Below the pieces are notes generated by a model, which worked only from the letters and a program-made list of their open reading frames with translations, ran no database searches and was not told where the DNA came from. Shown here one piece after another: positions 19,690 to 29,370 of a DNA stretch of 50,212 nt. Both the position numbers and the translations under genes were made by a program. The DNA is from Rheinheimera soli (GTDB taxonomy: Bacteria > Pseudomonadota > Gammaproteobacteria > Enterobacterales > Alteromonadaceae). The first letter of the stretch is position 1. Every line of letters begins with the position of its first letter. The stretch lies in the NCBI RefSeq assembly GCF_021290985.1, contig NZ_JAJOYU010000033.1, positions 1 to 50,212 of the forward strand. The letters run 5' to 3'.

Positions 19690-20184
19690 GAGTACTTTCG
19701 TCATATAACAGGCTATTTCAGGTAAATAAGTATCTAGAATAGCCTGTTGTTCTTTGGTTATATCCATTACTTTGACAAAACCTTGTTTAGCCCAATAGCC
19801 TTCAGCTCCCTGCACTGCCACTAACGCCAAAGCTTCTAACACCATTTTTTCAGCTTCAGCTGTCGCATGTTTTAATAACTTAGGCGCTAACGACTGGCCA
19901 CGAAAATCAGCAGAAATCGCCATATCATGCAGATAAAGGCAATTGGCATCTTGATACAAAGGAAAAGCTGCGGCTAAAGGCGTAATGCTGCCAAGCACAG
20001 AGGGATAAGCCAGCAGATACCCAGCCATTTGCCCGCCAATAAAATAACCCCAGCAGGTTTGAGAACAAGCCACGATACGGGCAGCCATTACAGCTGCAGA
20101 TTCAACCAGCTCTTCGCTATAGCACTCTTGCTGTACCAGCATCAACTGAGGCACATCCACAGCAGATAAAGTAAAAACAGACAT
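19669..20184 (-). CDS. GNAT-family N-acetyltransferase
   Basis: A 171-residue protein from the ATG at 20184 (MSVFTLSAVDVPQ), which has GGAAG about eight bases upstream; an extension to 20229 is open but less likely. The acetyl-CoA-binding motif is in the block LHDMAISADFRGQSLAPKLL (a variant of Q/R-x-x-G-x-G/A), followed by the family's ALVAVQGAEGYWAKQGF. The acceptor substrate is unknown. It overlaps the convergent hairpin at 19666-19689, and the small periplasmic gene lies upstream on the same strand. Confidence 0.8.
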   Translation of the reverse strand: MSVFTLSAVDVPQLMLVQQECYSEELVESAAVMAARIVACSQTCWGYFIGGQMAGYLLAYPSVLGSITPLAAAFPLYQDANCLYLHDMAISADFRGQSLAPKLLKHATAEAEKMVLEALALVAVQGAEGYWAKQGFVKVMDITKEQQAILDTYLPEIACYMTKVLRSEPKL

Positions 20185-20247
20185 AATAAAGACTTCCAAA
20201 AACAAAGCCACCTGCTCAGTCAGAGACAAGTGGCTTAATGAAACCCA

Positions 20248-20277
20248 AACTAAAAAGCTTTTTTGGACTTTTTAGTT
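20248..20277 (-). terminator. Terminator-like hairpin after the small periplasmic gene
   Basis: AACTAAAAAG and CTTTTTAGTT are perfect reverse complements around a 10-base loop. The stem overlaps the stop of the gene at 20272. Confidence 0.55.
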
Positions 20278-20661
20278 CAGGCTTTTTAACATCGCTTGAT
20301 CCAAACCATCGGCAGTTAACAACTTCACAATGGCCTTGCAGTGATCCAAGGTAAAGTCACCTTCGCTGATTTGCAGATTTAATGCTTCACGACGTTTTTG
20401 CACTACGTCAGACAAAATTTTATTGTCGGCGTCAGCACCTTTTAACTTTTGTTCTAACTTAGTCAGCCATGGATACAGCTGTTTTTCAGCGTCATAAGCC
20501 TGCTGACGAACTTCAGGATGATAATCCTGACAGGCGTTAATGTTTAACAAATAAAAATTTAAGTAACCGGCAACGGTCAGATACTGGTAGTCCACTGTTT
20601 GAGCTTTTACTGCAGAACTTAAACATAAAGCGGCGAACAGGCTGTAACCTAACTTCTTCAT
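20272..20661 (-). CDS. Small periplasmic protein, unknown
   Basis: A 129-residue protein. Residues 1-20 are a signal peptide ending AVKAQ. The mature domain is all-helical, with two cysteines (in NACQDYHPE and DHCKAIVK) that could form a disulfide and many Lys/Asp. I do not recognise a named family. Its stop overlaps a hairpin terminator, and the prpF gene ends 150 bases upstream on the same strand. Confidence 0.7.
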   Translation of the reverse strand: MKKLGYSLFAALCLSSAVKAQTVDYQYLTVAGYLNFYLLNINACQDYHPEVRQQAYDAEKQLYPWLTKLEQKLKGADADNKILSDVVQKRREALNLQISEGDFTLDHCKAIVKLLTADGLDQAMLKSLN

Positions 20662-20810
20662 CTAAGACTCCCCAAAAAAATCGTAAATTCGATAACCAAT
20701 CTACAGAGAATAACCTGCCTTTTCAACATAGCAGGTTATTTATAGCGTAATAATCAGTTGCAAACTTAAGATCAAGATTTCAACCTATCATTTTTACCAT
20801 TTAAGCCAGG

Positions 20811-22004
20811 TTAAAAAGTGTCTGCTGGCACCCGCACCCAGCCTTCCATTAATACTCGTGCACTTCGGCTCATGATAGCTTTGGTTACTTTCCACTCCCC
20901 TGCCACCAAAGCAGCCTCAGCACCCACTCTTAAAGTGCCGGACGGATGACCAAAACGTACTGCTTTACGTTTTACACCACCAGCCGCCTGATTGACTAAA
21001 GTGCCGGGAATAGCAGCAGCAGTACCAATGGCCACAGCAGCAGTGCCCATCATGGCATGATGCAATTTGCCCATAGACAAAGCGCGCACCACTAAATCCA
21101 TATCTGCTGTAGTCACGGCTTTACCACTGGACGAAACATAATCGACAGCTGGCGCGACAAAAGCCACCTTAGGCGTATGCTGACGGGTTTTAGCTTCGTC
21201 TATATGCGATATTAAACCCATTTTGACTGCACCATAAGCCCGGATAGTCTCAAACATCGCCAAAGCTTTAGCATCGCCATTAATGACATCCTGCAGCTCT
21301 GTGCCTGTGTAACCAATCTCTTTGGCGTTGATAAAAATAGTCGGAATACCGGCATTAATCAGTGTGGCTTTTAAAGTACCTACTCCCGGCACCTCCAAAT
21401 CATCCACTAAGTTACCCGTTGGGAACATAGAACCACCGCCCTCGCCGTCTTCATCAGCGGCAGGGTCGATAAATTCCAGTTGCACTTCAGCAGCAGGAAA
21501 AGTCACCCCATCCAGTTCAAAATCACCGCTTTCCTGCACTTCGCCGTTGATCATCGGCACATGGGCAATAATGGTTTTACCAATGTTAGCCTGCCAAATC
21601 CGTACTGTGGCTTTGCCGTTTGCTGGAATACGGCTTGCGTCAACTAAACCAGCGCTGATGGCAAAAGAACCTACAGCTGCAGATAAATTGCCGCAATTAC
21701 CGCTCCAATCAACAAAAGCTTTATCTATTGATACCTGGCCAAACAAGTAGTCAACATCGTGATCGCTTTTGCTGCTTTTGGCTAAAATCACAGTTTTGCT
21801 GGTACTGGACGTAGTGCCACCCATGCCATCAATTTGCTTGCCGTACGGATCCGGGCTGCCAATAACACGAAGCAGCAACGCATCACGCGCTGCTCCTGCT
21901 GTTTGGGCTGCTTCTGGTAAATCCTGCAAACGGAAAAACACGCCTTTGCTGGTACCACCACGCATATAAGTGGCGGGAATTTTAATCTGAGGTAAATAGC
22001 TCAT
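20811..22004 (-). CDS. prpF: 2-methylaconitate cis-trans isomerase PrpF
   Basis: A 397-residue PrpF, last gene of the methylcitrate operon. The N-terminal KIPATYMRGGTSKGVFFR and DGMGGTTSSTSKTVIL blocks, the DWSGNCGNLSAAVG block with the family's cysteine, and GHPSGTLRVGAEA near the end are diagnostic. PrpF isomerises the 2-methylaconitate isomer made by AcnD, so AcnD and PrpF together replace PrpD. It is cytoplasmic, of the usual length, 17 bases after the acnD stop and therefore cotranscribed. A hairpin at 20709-20740 follows the gene and may end the operon. Confidence 0.95.
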   Translation of the reverse strand: MSYLPQIKIPATYMRGGTSKGVFFRLQDLPEAAQTAGAARDALLLRVIGSPDPYGKQIDGMGGTTSSTSKTVILAKSSKSDHDVDYLFGQVSIDKAFVDWSGNCGNLSAAVGSFAISAGLVDASRIPANGKATVRIWQANIGKTIIAHVPMINGEVQESGDFELDGVTFPAAEVQLEFIDPAADEDGEGGGSMFPTGNLVDDLEVPGVGTLKATLINAGIPTIFINAKEIGYTGTELQDVINGDAKALAMFETIRAYGAVKMGLISHIDEAKTRQHTPKVAFVAPAVDYVSSSGKAVTTADMDLVVRALSMGKLHHAMMGTAAVAIGTAAAIPGTLVNQAAGGVKRKAVRFGHPSGTLRVGAEAALVAGEWKVTKAIMSRSARVLMEGWVRVPADTF

Positions 22005-22021
22005 TTTGTTAATCCCTGCCC

Positions 22022-24610
22022 TTAGACTTTAGCTTCAAGGAAGTCTTTGGCAAAACGCTGTAACACGCCACCGGCTTCATAAATAGAGACTTCCTCGGCC
22101 GTGTCCAAACGACAAGTAACAGGCACGTGCAACACTTCACCGTTTCTACGGGTAATCACTAAAGTTAAGCTAGTGCGAGGTGTACGTTCACCTAATACGT
22201 CGTAACTCTCTGTGCCATCCAAAGCTAAAGTTTTACGGTTCACACCTGCTTTAAACTCCAGCGGTAATACGCCCATACCCACCAGGTTAGTACGGTGAAT
22301 ACGCTCAAAACCTTCAGCCACTATGGCTTCAACACCAGCTAAACGTACGCCTTTCGCAGCCCAGTCACGGGATGAACCCTGACCATAATCAGCACCAGCA
22401 ATAATGATTAAAGGCTGCTTACGTTCCATATAAGTTTCAATGGCTTCCCACATGCGGGTCACCACACCTTCAGGCTCAATACGGGTCAAGGATCCTTGTT
22501 TGATTTTGCCATCCACCACAGCCATTTCGTTAATCAGCTTAGGGTTGGCAAAAGTAGCGCGCTGTGCTGTTAAATGGTCACCGCGGTGAGTAGCGTAGGA
22601 GTTAAAATCTTCTTCCGGCAGCCCCATCTTATGCAGGTATTCACCGGCAGCACTGTCCATCATAATGGCGTTGGATGGCGATAAATGGTCTGTGGTGATG
22701 TTATCCCCAAGCACAGCCAACGCCCTCATACCTTTCATTGTGCGCTCACCAGCCAGCGCGCCTTCCCAATAAGGTGGGCGACGGATATAAGTGGTTTGTG
22801 GACGCCAGTCATACAGCGGACTTATTTTTTCGCCGTAATCCACAGAGAGTGCAAACATAGGCTCGTAGACTTTGCGGAACTGCTCAGGTTTAACGCTGCT
22901 TGCAACCACTGCATCAATTTCAGCATCGCTTGGCCAGATGTCTTTTAAGCGGATTTCGTTGCCGTTTTGATCCAGTCCCAGCACGTCTTTTTCAATATCA
23001 AAACGGATAGTACCAGCTATGGCGTACGCCACCACCAACGCTGGAGAGGCTAAAAACGCCTGCTTGGCATAAGGGTGAATACGGCCATCAAAGTTGCGGT
23101 TACCGGACAATACAGCCGTAGCGTATAAATCACGTTCTATCAGCTCTTTTTGGATCACTGGATCTAAAGCGCCGCTCATACCGTTACAGGTAGTACAGGC
23201 AAAACCAACAATACCAAAACCTAAGCTTTCTAAATCGTCGAGTAAGTTGGCTTCTTTTAAATACAGCTCGACTGTTTTAGAACCAGGTGCTAAGGAGCTT
23301 TTTACCCATGGCTTACGGCTTAAACCTTTAGCTTTAGCGTTGCGAGCCAATAAACCTGCAGCTATCACGTTACGTGGGTTACTGGTGTTGGTGCAGCTGG
23401 TAATAGCGGCGATAATAACAGCACCATCCGGCATTAAACCCGGCTCGTTTTCTACCACACCACTAATGCCTTTGGCGGCTAAATCGCTGGTTGATACCCG
23501 GGCATGAGGATTGGAAGGTCCGGCAATAGTTCGTCCGACACTGGATAAATCAAACCGAAGTACTCGCTCGTACTCTGCAGTTTTTAAACTGTCAGACCAT
23601 AAACCTGCAGTTTTAGCATAGGTTTCTACCAGCTTGACTTGCGCTGGCTCGCGGCCTGTCAGGGTTAAATAATCCAGAGTTTGCTGATCGATGGAGAACA
23701 TAGCTGCAGTAGCACCATATTCTGGCGTCATATTGGAGATAGTAGCTCTATCGCCTAAACTCAGGCTGCTTGCGCCTTCACCAAAAAACTCCAGATACGC
23801 AGAGATGACTTTTTCTTTGCGTAAAAACTCAGTCAAGGCCAGGACGATGTCGGTTGCCATAATGCCTGGCTGAGCTTTGCCGGTCAGCTCCACGCCAATA
23901 ATATCCGGCAGACGCATCCAGGAAGCTCGGCCTAACATCACGCTTTCCGCTTCTAAACCACCTACCCCAATAGCAATAACACCCAGCGCATCCACATGAG
24001 GCGTATGGCTGTCGGTACCCACTAAAGTATCAGGGAAAGCCACGCCATCTATAGCGTGAATAACAGGTGACATCCGCTCTAAATTGATCTGGTGCATAAT
24101 GCCGTTGCCTGGTGGAATGACATCGACATTTTTAAAGGCTTTTTTGGTCCAGTTAATAAAGTGGAATCTGTCGTCGTTGCGCCTGTCTTCAATAGCGCGG
24201 TTTTTCTCAAACGCATCTTTTTCAAAACCACCATGCTCGACAGCCAAAGAGTGATCGACAATCAGCTGAGTTGGCACTACAGGGTTTACTTTGGCCGGAT
24301 CGCCGCCTTGCAGCGCAATAGCATCACGCAGGCCCGCTAAATCCACTAAAGCGGTTTGACCTAAAATATCGTGACAGACTACACGAGCCGGAAACCATGG
24401 AAAGTCCAAATCTTGCTTGCGGTAAATCAGCTGTTTTAATGAGTCAGTTAAAGTCGCAGGATCGCAGCGGCGCACTAAGTTTTCAGCATGAACACGAGAG
24501 GTATAAGGCAATTTGGCATAAGAGCCCGGTTCAATCTCGTTGCATGCAGCTGCTGCATCAAAATAATCCAGGCTGGTGCCTGGTAAGTGTTTACGGTAAT
24601 TAGAATTCAT
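22022..24610 (-). CDS. acnD: Fe/S-dependent 2-methylisocitrate dehydratase AcnD
   Basis: An 862-residue aconitase-family enzyme. I choose the ATG at 24610 (MNSNYRKHLPGTSLDYFDA) because AcnD proteins begin this way and AGGCGA lies about nine bases upstream; the ATG at 24616 is two codons earlier. The cluster ligands are in ITSCTNTSNP and FACTTCNGMSG. The C-terminal swivel domain has ADYGQGSSRDWAAKG. AcnD dehydrates 2-methylcitrate in propionyl-CoA breakdown and works with PrpF. It is intact and lies between prpC and prpF. A perfect 12-bp hairpin precedes it at 24642-24670. Confidence 0.95.
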   Translation of the reverse strand: MNSNYRKHLPGTSLDYFDAAAACNEIEPGSYAKLPYTSRVHAENLVRRCDPATLTDSLKQLIYRKQDLDFPWFPARVVCHDILGQTALVDLAGLRDAIALQGGDPAKVNPVVPTQLIVDHSLAVEHGGFEKDAFEKNRAIEDRRNDDRFHFINWTKKAFKNVDVIPPGNGIMHQINLERMSPVIHAIDGVAFPDTLVGTDSHTPHVDALGVIAIGVGGLEAESVMLGRASWMRLPDIIGVELTGKAQPGIMATDIVLALTEFLRKEKVISAYLEFFGEGASSLSLGDRATISNMTPEYGATAAMFSIDQQTLDYLTLTGREPAQVKLVETYAKTAGLWSDSLKTAEYERVLRFDLSSVGRTIAGPSNPHARVSTSDLAAKGISGVVENEPGLMPDGAVIIAAITSCTNTSNPRNVIAAGLLARNAKAKGLSRKPWVKSSLAPGSKTVELYLKEANLLDDLESLGFGIVGFACTTCNGMSGALDPVIQKELIERDLYATAVLSGNRNFDGRIHPYAKQAFLASPALVVAYAIAGTIRFDIEKDVLGLDQNGNEIRLKDIWPSDAEIDAVVASSVKPEQFRKVYEPMFALSVDYGEKISPLYDWRPQTTYIRRPPYWEGALAGERTMKGMRALAVLGDNITTDHLSPSNAIMMDSAAGEYLHKMGLPEEDFNSYATHRGDHLTAQRATFANPKLINEMAVVDGKIKQGSLTRIEPEGVVTRMWEAIETYMERKQPLIIIAGADYGQGSSRDWAAKGVRLAGVEAIVAEGFERIHRTNLVGMGVLPLEFKAGVNRKTLALDGTESYDVLGERTPRTSLTLVITRRNGEVLHVPVTCRLDTAEEVSIYEAGGVLQRFAKDFLEAKV

Positions 24611-24641
24611 GGCCATTCGCCTGTAGGTAATAAGTCAGATC

Positions 24642-24670
24642 CAACAAAAGCCCACTAAGGGCTTTTGTTG
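24642..24670 (-). other. Intra-operon hairpin between prpC and acnD
   Basis: CAACAAAAGCCC and GGGCTTTTGTTG are perfect 12-bp reverse complements around a five-base loop, in the 77-base gap between prpC and acnD. There is no long T-run after it. It could give partial termination, protect the upstream mRNA or be a processing site. Confidence 0.6.
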
Positions 24671-24687
24671 TTTGGGTGTTTTTATAA

Positions 24688-25815
24688 TCAGCGCTTCGTT
24701 ATAGGCGTTACTGTACGAGGTTCCACACCTGTATATTCAGCACTTGGGCGAATAATACGGTTGTCCGCACGTTGTTCCATTACATGCGCGGCCCAACCTG
24801 TTAAACGTGAACAGACAAAAATAGGCGTAAACAGCTTGGTTGGAATACCCATGTAGTTGTAAGCCGAAGCGTGGAAAAAGTCTGCGTTACAGAACAGTTT
24901 TTTCTCGCGCCACATTACCGCTTCACAACGCACAGAAATGTCGTACAAGGACGTATTGCCATTGGCTTTACCCAGCTTTTCTGACCATTCTTTGATCACC
25001 GCATTACGTGGGTCAGACTCCGCATAAATGGCATGGCCAAAACCCATGATTTTTTCTTTACGTTCCAGCATGCCCATTAACTTGGTTTCGGCATCATCCG
25101 GATTGTTCATCTTTTCAATCAGTTCCATCGCCGCTTCATTCGCACCACCATGCAGAGGGCCACGTAATGAACCAATAGCGCCTGTGATACACGAGTGCAT
25201 ATCACTTAAAGTGGAAGCACAAACACGGGCTGTGAAGGTAGACGCATTAAACTCATGCTCTGCGTATAAAATCAGCGAGGAATTCATCACATCAGTGTGC
25301 AGTTGAGTTGGCTTTTCACCATGCAAAGTCCAGAGGAACTGCTCGGCAATAGAGTCTGCTGCAGTTTCCACCTCAATGCGCTGGCCTTTATGGCTGAAGT
25401 TATACCAGTAGTTAATTAAGCCAGGGAAAATCGCCAATAAACGGTCGGTCGCATCCTGTTGCTGAGCGAAGCTTTCTTCTGTTTCTAAGTTGCCCAACAT
25501 AGAGCAACCCGTGCGCATTACATCCATAGGATGAGCCGAAGCAGGAATACGTTCCAGCACTTCTTTTAATGCCTGTGGCAAGTTACGCATAGCCTTTAAG
25601 CGTTTTTTGTACGCAGCCAGTTCAGCTTCGTTGGGTAACTCGCCTTTTAAAATCAGGTGCGCTACTTCTTCAAATTCACAGTGTGCGGCTAAGTCTTTGA
25701 CGTCGTAACCACGGTAGGTCAGGCCTGAACCTGTTTTGCCTACTGTGGATAAAGCGGTTTTACCTGCGATTTGGCCACGTAAGCCTGCGCCTGATAATTC
25801 TTTTGCGTTCGCCAT
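24688..25815 (-). CDS. prpC: 2-methylcitrate synthase PrpC
   Basis: A 375-residue citrate-synthase-fold enzyme joining propionyl-CoA and oxaloacetate to 2-methylcitrate. The catalytic histidines are in GPLHGGANEAAMEL and MGFGHAIYAESDPR, and the Asp is in KLFCNADFFHASAYN. The N-terminal GLRGQIAGKTALSTVGKTGSGLTYRGYD is typical of PrpC rather than GltA. Its position after prpB and before acnD confirms the role. It is cytoplasmic and of normal length. Confidence 0.96.
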   Translation of the reverse strand: MANAKELSGAGLRGQIAGKTALSTVGKTGSGLTYRGYDVKDLAAHCEFEEVAHLILKGELPNEAELAAYKKRLKAMRNLPQALKEVLERIPASAHPMDVMRTGCSMLGNLETEESFAQQQDATDRLLAIFPGLINYWYNFSHKGQRIEVETAADSIAEQFLWTLHGEKPTQLHTDVMNSSLILYAEHEFNASTFTARVCASTLSDMHSCITGAIGSLRGPLHGGANEAAMELIEKMNNPDDAETKLMGMLERKEKIMGFGHAIYAESDPRNAVIKEWSEKLGKANGNTSLYDISVRCEAVMWREKKLFCNADFFHASAYNYMGIPTKLFTPIFVCSRLTGWAAHVMEQRADNRIIRPSAEYTGVEPRTVTPITKR

Positions 25816-25895
25816 CTTGTCTCTCCGTTTTTAATTTGTTCTGTTGATTTATTGAATGCTGTAGTTATTGTTTTTATTTTTTAGCCGCAAACTTC

Positions 25896-26789
25896 TTATT
25901 TAGTGCTTTTGCCTGCGGCAAATAAGGAATCCAGTTTTTGCTCATAACTGTGATAGTTCAGGAAGTCGTAAAGTTCAGCGCGGGTTTGCATGCTGTCTAC
26001 TACGGCTTTTTGATCGCCATTGGCCAGAATAGATTCATACACATTCAGTGCAGCTTTGTTCATAGCGCGAAAGGCACTCAACGGATACAACACCATATCG
26101 ACACCTACACCAGCCAACTCGGCTTTGTTAAACAGCGGCGTTTGGCCAAACTCAGTGATATTGGCCAGGACTGGTACTTTCAGCACCTTAGTAAAGGCCT
26201 GATATTGCTCCAGCGTATACACAGCTTCAGCAAAAATGGCATCAGCACCTGCAGCTTCACACGCCAAAGCGCGCTCTATGGCAGCTTCTAAACCTTGTTG
26301 TTGCAACGCATCAGTGCGCGCCATAATAAAAAAGTTCTCGTCTGTTCTGGCATCGACTGACGCCTTGACGCGATCAACCATTTCTTCCAGCGATACGATT
26401 TCTTTGTTGGGTCTGTGACCACAACGTTTTTGCGCCACCTGATCTTCAATATGAAAACCTGCAGCACCGGCATTGGTCATTTCTTTCACAGTACGGGCAA
26501 TATTAAAAGCACCACCCCAGCCTGTATCGGCATCGACCAGCAATGGCAGTTCAGTAGCACCAGTAATACGGCGGATATCTTCACAGACATCGTTTAACGA
26601 GGTCATGCCTAAATCCGGTAAACCAAAAGAGGCATTAGCCACACCAGCACCTGATAAATACAAGGCTTTATGACCCACACGTTCAGCCATCATGGCGGTG
26701 TAGGCGTTAATAGTGCCCACCAGCTGTAACGGATGATTGTCTTTAATTGCCTGACGAAGCAGAGCGCCAGCGCTTTTTACATTAGCCAT
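25896..26789 (-). CDS. prpB: Methylisocitrate lyase PrpB
   Basis: A 297-residue isocitrate-lyase-family enzyme that cleaves 2-methylisocitrate to pyruvate and succinate. The ATG at 26789 ([15 protein letters not shown]) follows AGGGGAC; an extension to 26822 is open but would overlap the regulator gene more deeply. [10 protein letters not shown] holds metal-binding aspartates and [11 protein letters not shown] is the catalytic-loop cysteine motif. Its first codons overlap the end of the GntR gene by eight bases, so regulator and enzymes form one transcript. Confidence 0.95.
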   Translation of the reverse strand: MANVKSAGALLRQAIKDNHPLQLVGTINAYTAMMAERVGHKALYLSGAGVANASFGLPDLGMTSLNDVCEDIRRITGATELPLLVDADTGWGGAFNIARTVKEMTNAGAAGFHIEDQVAQKRCGHRPNKEIVSLEEMVDRVKASVDARTDENFFIMARTDALQQQGLEAAIERALACEAAGADAIFAEAVYTLEQYQAFTKVLKVPVLANITEFGQTPLFNKAELAGVGVDMVLYPLSAFRAMNKAALNVYESILANGDQKAVVDSMQTRAELYDFLNYHSYEQKLDSLFAAGKSTK

Positions 26790-27468
26790 GTGAAGTCCCC
26801 TGTTGAAGTAACTGTTGTTCAATATTACGTTTGGATGCGGCGATATGACGGCGCATCAGTAAGTCGGCAAGTTCGCCATCACGGTTGGCAATGGCATTAA
26901 TAATAGCTTTGTGTTCGTCAAAAGCCCGTGATACCCGAGGGCCATTCATGCCAAGCTGCACCCGATACATCCGCACCAGAAAATACAGCTCGTCACTTAA
27001 GATATTAATCAGATAAGGATTTTTACTGCCTAAGATGACGCGGTAATGAAAATCGACATCGCCCGCTTCCTGGTAATAACTTTCACCTTCGCGCACACGT
27101 TGTGTCGACAAATGCTGATCAAGTAGCGCCCGCACTTCGGCAATTTCCTGCTCTGTCATATGCTCTGCCGCCAAACGACAAGCCAGGCCTTCCAGCTCTT
27201 CGCGCAGCTGATACAAAGAACGTAGGCCTTCAATCGACAACTTGACCACTCGGGCACCAGCGTTAGGTGTGCGTTCTATTAAATGGCAACGCTCTAAGCG
27301 CGCCAAAGCTTCGCGTAAAGGCGCACGGCTTAAATCATAACGCCGCGCCAGTTCAGGCTCACTGATTTTGGTACCAGCAGGAATTTCACCTTCCACTATG
27401 GCGGTGCGAATTTGCACCAGCACCCGGTCGGCCGCAGTAATAGCTTCTTTAAATTCGGTAGCAAGCAT
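26782..27468 (-). CDS. GntR-family (FCD) regulator of the methylcitrate operon
   Basis: A 228-residue regulator. Residues about 12-80 are the winged helix-turn-helix ([23 protein letters not shown]). Residues about 95-220 are an FCD ligand domain with the metal-binding Asp and His residues ([25 protein letters not shown]). It is first in the operon and overlaps prpB. Palindromic sites at 27472-27483 and 27544-27557 in its leader suggest autorepression together with the prp genes, relieved by a propionate-derived metabolite. Such GntR proteins take the place of the sigma-54-dependent PrpR of enterics. Confidence 0.9.
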   Translation of the reverse strand: MLATEFKEAITAADRVLVQIRTAIVEGEIPAGTKISEPELARRYDLSRAPLREALARLERCHLIERTPNAGARVVKLSIEGLRSLYQLREELEGLACRLAAEHMTEQEIAEVRALLDQHLSTQRVREGESYYQEAGDVDFHYRVILGSKNPYLINILSDELYFLVRMYRVQLGMNGPRVSRAFDEHKAIINAIANRDGELADLLMRRHIAASKRNIEQQLLQQGTSHG

Positions 27469-27471
27469 CAG

Positions 27472-27483
27472 ATTGTCGACAAT
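27472..27483. promoter_or_regulatory. Candidate GntR operator 1
   Basis: ATTGTCGACAAT is a perfect palindrome beginning four bases upstream of the regulator's ATG. It shares the core TGTCGACA with the second site at 27544. Confidence 0.65.
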
Positions 27484-27543
27484 AATAAGAAAGTGGTAAC
27501 GTTTTACCGCTTTAAACTGCTTTGGTCAAGGATGAAGGATTAG

Positions 27544-27557
27544 TTATGTCGACATAA
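27544..27557. promoter_or_regulatory. Candidate GntR operator 2
   Basis: TTATGTCGACATAA is a perfect 14-bp palindrome 72 bases from the first site, centre to centre, and shares its core TGTCGACA. The pair fits dimer-dimer binding across the promoter of the prp operon. Confidence 0.65.
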
Positions 27558-27634
27558 AGACTAAAGTACTAGAGGAAGTTGTATTGAATTATGCACAGGG
27601 AAATAGCAGGGCCAGCTTAAAAGCCCGGCCTTTA

Positions 27635-28339
27635 TCACAAACTCCAGAGTTGTTTGAAAGCAACAGCCTGACGACGCGAGATCTCCAGCTGTAAACCGCT
27701 TTTGAGTGTTAACTCAAAGCCACCGCTGATCGATGCTTCAATAGTCTGAATATACTGTGTATTTACAATCCAGCTGCGGCTTGCGCGGAAAAAGCTTTGT
27801 TTGGGCAACTTTTGCTCCAATGTCGCCAGATTACGATAAATCAGCGGCTGGCCAGCAGAGAAATACACTTTGGTGTAATTACCCTGAGCTTCAAAGGCAT
27901 AAACATCGGATAAAGTAATGAAATAACAGCGTTCTCCATCTTTTAAAAACACCTGACTCTGTAAAGTCATTTCCGACTGATGCCCACCAACTGGCACTTT
28001 AGCCAAAGCCGATTGCAGCCGTGCTGCAGTCACAGGTTTGAGCAGATAATCTTTGGCATGATAATCAAAAGACTTCAGCGCATAACAATCAAATGCTGTG
28101 ACAAAAATCACATGGGGTTTACGCGGTAACTCGTCCAACTGCTCCAACAAACTAAAGCCATCACCGCCGGGCATATCGATATCTAGTAACAGTAAGTCCG
28201 GATCGGTCTGCTCAATCAAGGCTTTGGCTTGTTCTACATTTTCAGCTTGCCCGGCCAACTCAATGCCCTGACACTGATTGAGCTGATTGATGAGTTCAAG
28301 CCTTGCCAGTCTGCTGTCATCTATCACCAGTACTTTCAT
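27635..28339 (-). CDS. LytTR-family response regulator
   Basis: A 234-residue regulator from the ATG at 28339 (MKVLVIDDSRLARLELI), which overlaps the kinase stop as ATGA; an extension to 28402 is open but unlikely. Residues 1-115 are a receiver domain with acidic pocket DDS and phosphoacceptor Asp in LLLLDIDMPGGDG (about residue 53). Residues about 130-234 are a LytTR DNA-binding domain (YFITLSDVYAFEAQGNYTKVYF, FFRASRSWIVN). It is the last gene of a four-gene operon with the kinase and the hydrolase pair. Its targets are unknown. Confidence 0.9.
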   Translation of the reverse strand: MKVLVIDDSRLARLELINQLNQCQGIELAGQAENVEQAKALIEQTDPDLLLLDIDMPGGDGFSLLEQLDELPRKPHVIFVTAFDCYALKSFDYHAKDYLLKPVTAARLQSALAKVPVGGHQSEMTLQSQVFLKDGERCYFITLSDVYAFEAQGNYTKVYFSAGQPLIYRNLATLEQKLPKQSFFRASRSWIVNTQYIQTIEASISGGFELTLKSGLQLEISRRQAVAFKQLWSL

Positions 28340-29370
28340 TTTACAGTCTCCAACGGCAGACGAATTTCGGCGACCACTTTGTCTTGCTGTTGCTCCAGCC
28401 ACAAGCTGGCTGCTCCCATATACAAGAGTTGCAAACGCTGTCGAATATTTTTTAGTCCAACTCCGGTGCTATTCTGTGTTGTGGATTGCAGCAAACCCGG
28501 ATTGCTGATCTGTATGCTGATTTCGCCATGCTGAACCAGAGCACGGATCCGGATCTCGCCACCCTGAGTCAATCTGCTGATGCCATGCTTAATAGCGTTC
28601 TCGACACAAAGTTGTATCAACAGCTTAGGGATCAAAGCGTTGTTACAATCCTCATCAATCTGCTCAACATACTGCAACCTGTGTTCAAATTGAATAGAAC
28701 ATAAAGCAATATAAGCATGCACTATCTCCAGTTCCTGATGAAGGGCAACTTTGATGCCCTGTTCACTGTTCAGATTGTATCGCAGCATATCCGACAAAGT
28801 GGCCAGCATAGTTCTAGCGCGTTCAGGGTCCTCCAAAATTAAAGCTCGTATATTATTGATGGCATTAAACAAAAAATGAGGATTTAACTGATTGATCAAG
28901 GCATCCAACTGAGTCGCATGCAATAAAGCCGTTGTCTGCCGTAATTGCCGGACTTTAATCATCGAAAAATACAAAGCGGACCAAAGTAACATCACCATCA
29001 GCATGTTAAAAAAGTTACCCTGCCCTATAGACTTGATCACAAACCAGCGCTGGTCCGGCGGAATGGGATAACCATAGCCAAGCGCTGATAACAGAAACAC
29101 CACAATGAGTAGCATTAGGGTTGCAAAAGCAGCAATGACAACAGCACCAGCAATCAAAGTCACAGTTTGCTTAGTTAAACTGCTCTGAGCCAGTTGGTTG
29201 CGAAAGAACAGCCTGAGTCCATGTGAACCTAAGCCCGTAGCACCTATCAGCACTGCAGCATAAAGCAGTTCTGTTTCTACAAAAACTGGCCTGTTGCTTA
29301 TGATCAATGCCATCAGCACATACAACAAAGTCCAGCCTACCCATTGCCCCCAGCTATACAAGTTGATCAT
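28336..29370 (-). CDS. LytS-type membrane histidine kinase
   Basis: A 344-residue sensor kinase. Residues 1-150 contain four hydrophobic segments, so it sits in the inner membrane. The His_kinase domain (PF06580) begins with LNPHFLFNAINNIRALI, whose His is the phosphorylation site. The ATPase region has VENAIKHGI (N box) and NSTGVGLKNIRQRL (G box). No separate sensor domain is present, so the signal is probably read in the membrane region. It overlaps the preceding hydrolase gene and the following regulator gene by four bases each, so all three are coupled. Confidence 0.9.
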   Translation of the reverse strand: MINLYSWGQWVGWTLLYVLMALIISNRPVFVETELLYAAVLIGATGLGSHGLRLFFRNQLAQSSLTKQTVTLIAGAVVIAAFATLMLLIVVFLLSALGYGYPIPPDQRWFVIKSIGQGNFFNMLMVMLLWSALYFSMIKVRQLRQTTALLHATQLDALINQLNPHFLFNAINNIRALILEDPERARTMLATLSDMLRYNLNSEQGIKVALHQELEIVHAYIALCSIQFEHRLQYVEQIDEDCNNALIPKLLIQLCVENAIKHGISRLTQGGEIRIRALVQHGEISIQISNPGLLQSTTQNSTGVGLKNIRQRLQLLYMGAASLWLEQQQDKVVAEIRLPLETVK

